From: an uncultured Oscillibacter sp.
GTDB lineage: Bacteria > Bacillota > Clostridia > Oscillospirales > Oscillospiraceae
Assembly: GCA_947382875.1 (NCBI GenBank)
Contig: CANDBG010000027.1
Coordinates: 1 to 35,076, forward strand
Direction of reading: 5' to 3'
Length of the DNA stretch: 35,076 bases
Both the position numbers and the translations under genes were made by a program. Shown here piece by piece: positions 34,778 through 35,076 of the stretch (position 1 is the first letter of the stretch; the number at the start of each line of letters is the position of its first letter). The notes under the pieces were generated by a model. It was not told the DNA's origin, did no database searches, and saw only the letters and a list, made by a program, of their open reading frames with translations.

Positions 34778-35076
34778 TTCTAAAAATGATAAGACAGCAA
34801 TTCCTAAATTTTCAAGATGGAAAAGAGAAAAGTAATGCTTTTTAATACTCAGATTAGTAAGCCAACCGGTGCGGTTTTAGCGAAAAATATTTTTTAGTAT
34901 AAGTTGCTTGCAGACAATCAACTTGCATAAAATCGGAAAGTCGAAAATCGCCGAGCCATTCCAGGGCAGGTGGGTCAAACCGCCTGTCCCATTGCATTTG
35001 CCAAGGCGAGGATGGTCGTTGTCGATAAGGTAGAATAAATTTCGCAAAAAGAAAGACACGGTTTGCAGACTCGGGT
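34778..35076. other. Right edge of the island, no supported gene
   Basis: These 299 bases hold only weak signals: a short AACCG/CGGTT hairpin with TTTT at 34864-34878 that may end the ATPase transcript, a 20-codon frame at 34835-34897 and a 60-codon minus-strand frame with a GTG start and no ribosome site. From about 34,940 the composition rises towards that of the genome left of the tRNA, so the island may end here. No copy of the tRNA-Ser 3' end was found. Confidence 0.45.

Noticed and set aside
34877..35059. 60-codon minus-strand frame at the window end
   Set aside because: It starts with GTG, has no ribosome site and resembles no family I recognise. It could be the edge of a decayed gene beyond the window.
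34900..35076. Search for an att copy of the tRNA-Ser 3' end
   Set aside because: No match longer than about 7 bases to the tRNA 3' end or to the junction was seen, so no attachment site is claimed.

Overview
The window looks like chromosomal DNA of an anaerobic, fairly GC-rich gut Firmicute of the Clostridia, most likely in the Oscillospiraceae. The hints are an acetyl-CoA acetyltransferase of butyrate-producer type, a CD1247-like zinc-ribbon protein beside efp, a PrsA-like lipoprotein behind mfd, strong Shine-Dalgarno sequences throughout, and a compact arginine operon. This placement rests on gene content and family resemblance only; no database search was possible.

Layout. Positions 1-600 are a non-coding repeat zone with four copies of one element, two in each orientation, and a 34-bp perfect palindrome. 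Positions 603-6681 (+) carry mfd, a PrsA-like foldase lipoprotein and a thiolase behind a clear sigma-70-type promoter. Positions 6808-16759 (-) carry an arginine cluster transcribed argG, orf99, argH, orf179, argC, argJ, argB, argD, argF, then a terminator, then arcC. It gives a complete acetyl-cycle route from glutamate to arginine except argA, which ArgJ can replace. A palindrome resembling an ArgR operator covers the argG promoter.

Positions 17095-27839 (+) are one functional locus for amino sugars: galE, a sugar-1-phosphate nucleotidyltransferase, an N-acetylhexosamine 1-kinase, a PocR-AraC regulator, a binding protein with two permeases, nagB, nagA and an MsmK-type ATPase. Incoming N-acetylhexosamine could be sent to glycolysis (NagA/NagB) or kept as UDP-sugar (kinase, nucleotidyltransferase, GalE). 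Positions 27909-29222 (-) encode an NhaC-type antiporter. Positions 29485-30544 (+) carry efp and the zinc-ribbon protein, followed by tRNA-Ser(CGA) at 30728-30816.

From about 30,880 to about 34,900 the DNA becomes clearly AT-rich. Directly behind the tRNA gene sits a three-gene island: a protein with class III nucleotidyl-cyclase-like motifs, a protein with a DUF4297/Cap4-like nuclease motif, and an SMC/Rad50-like ATPase. The last two overlap by 4 bp. This resembles the ABC-three-component/Lamassu type of anti-phage system, with a cyclase-like gene as an unusual extra partner, and it is the strongest candidate for an undescribed system here. No integrase, CRISPR array, rRNA or insertion sequence was seen.
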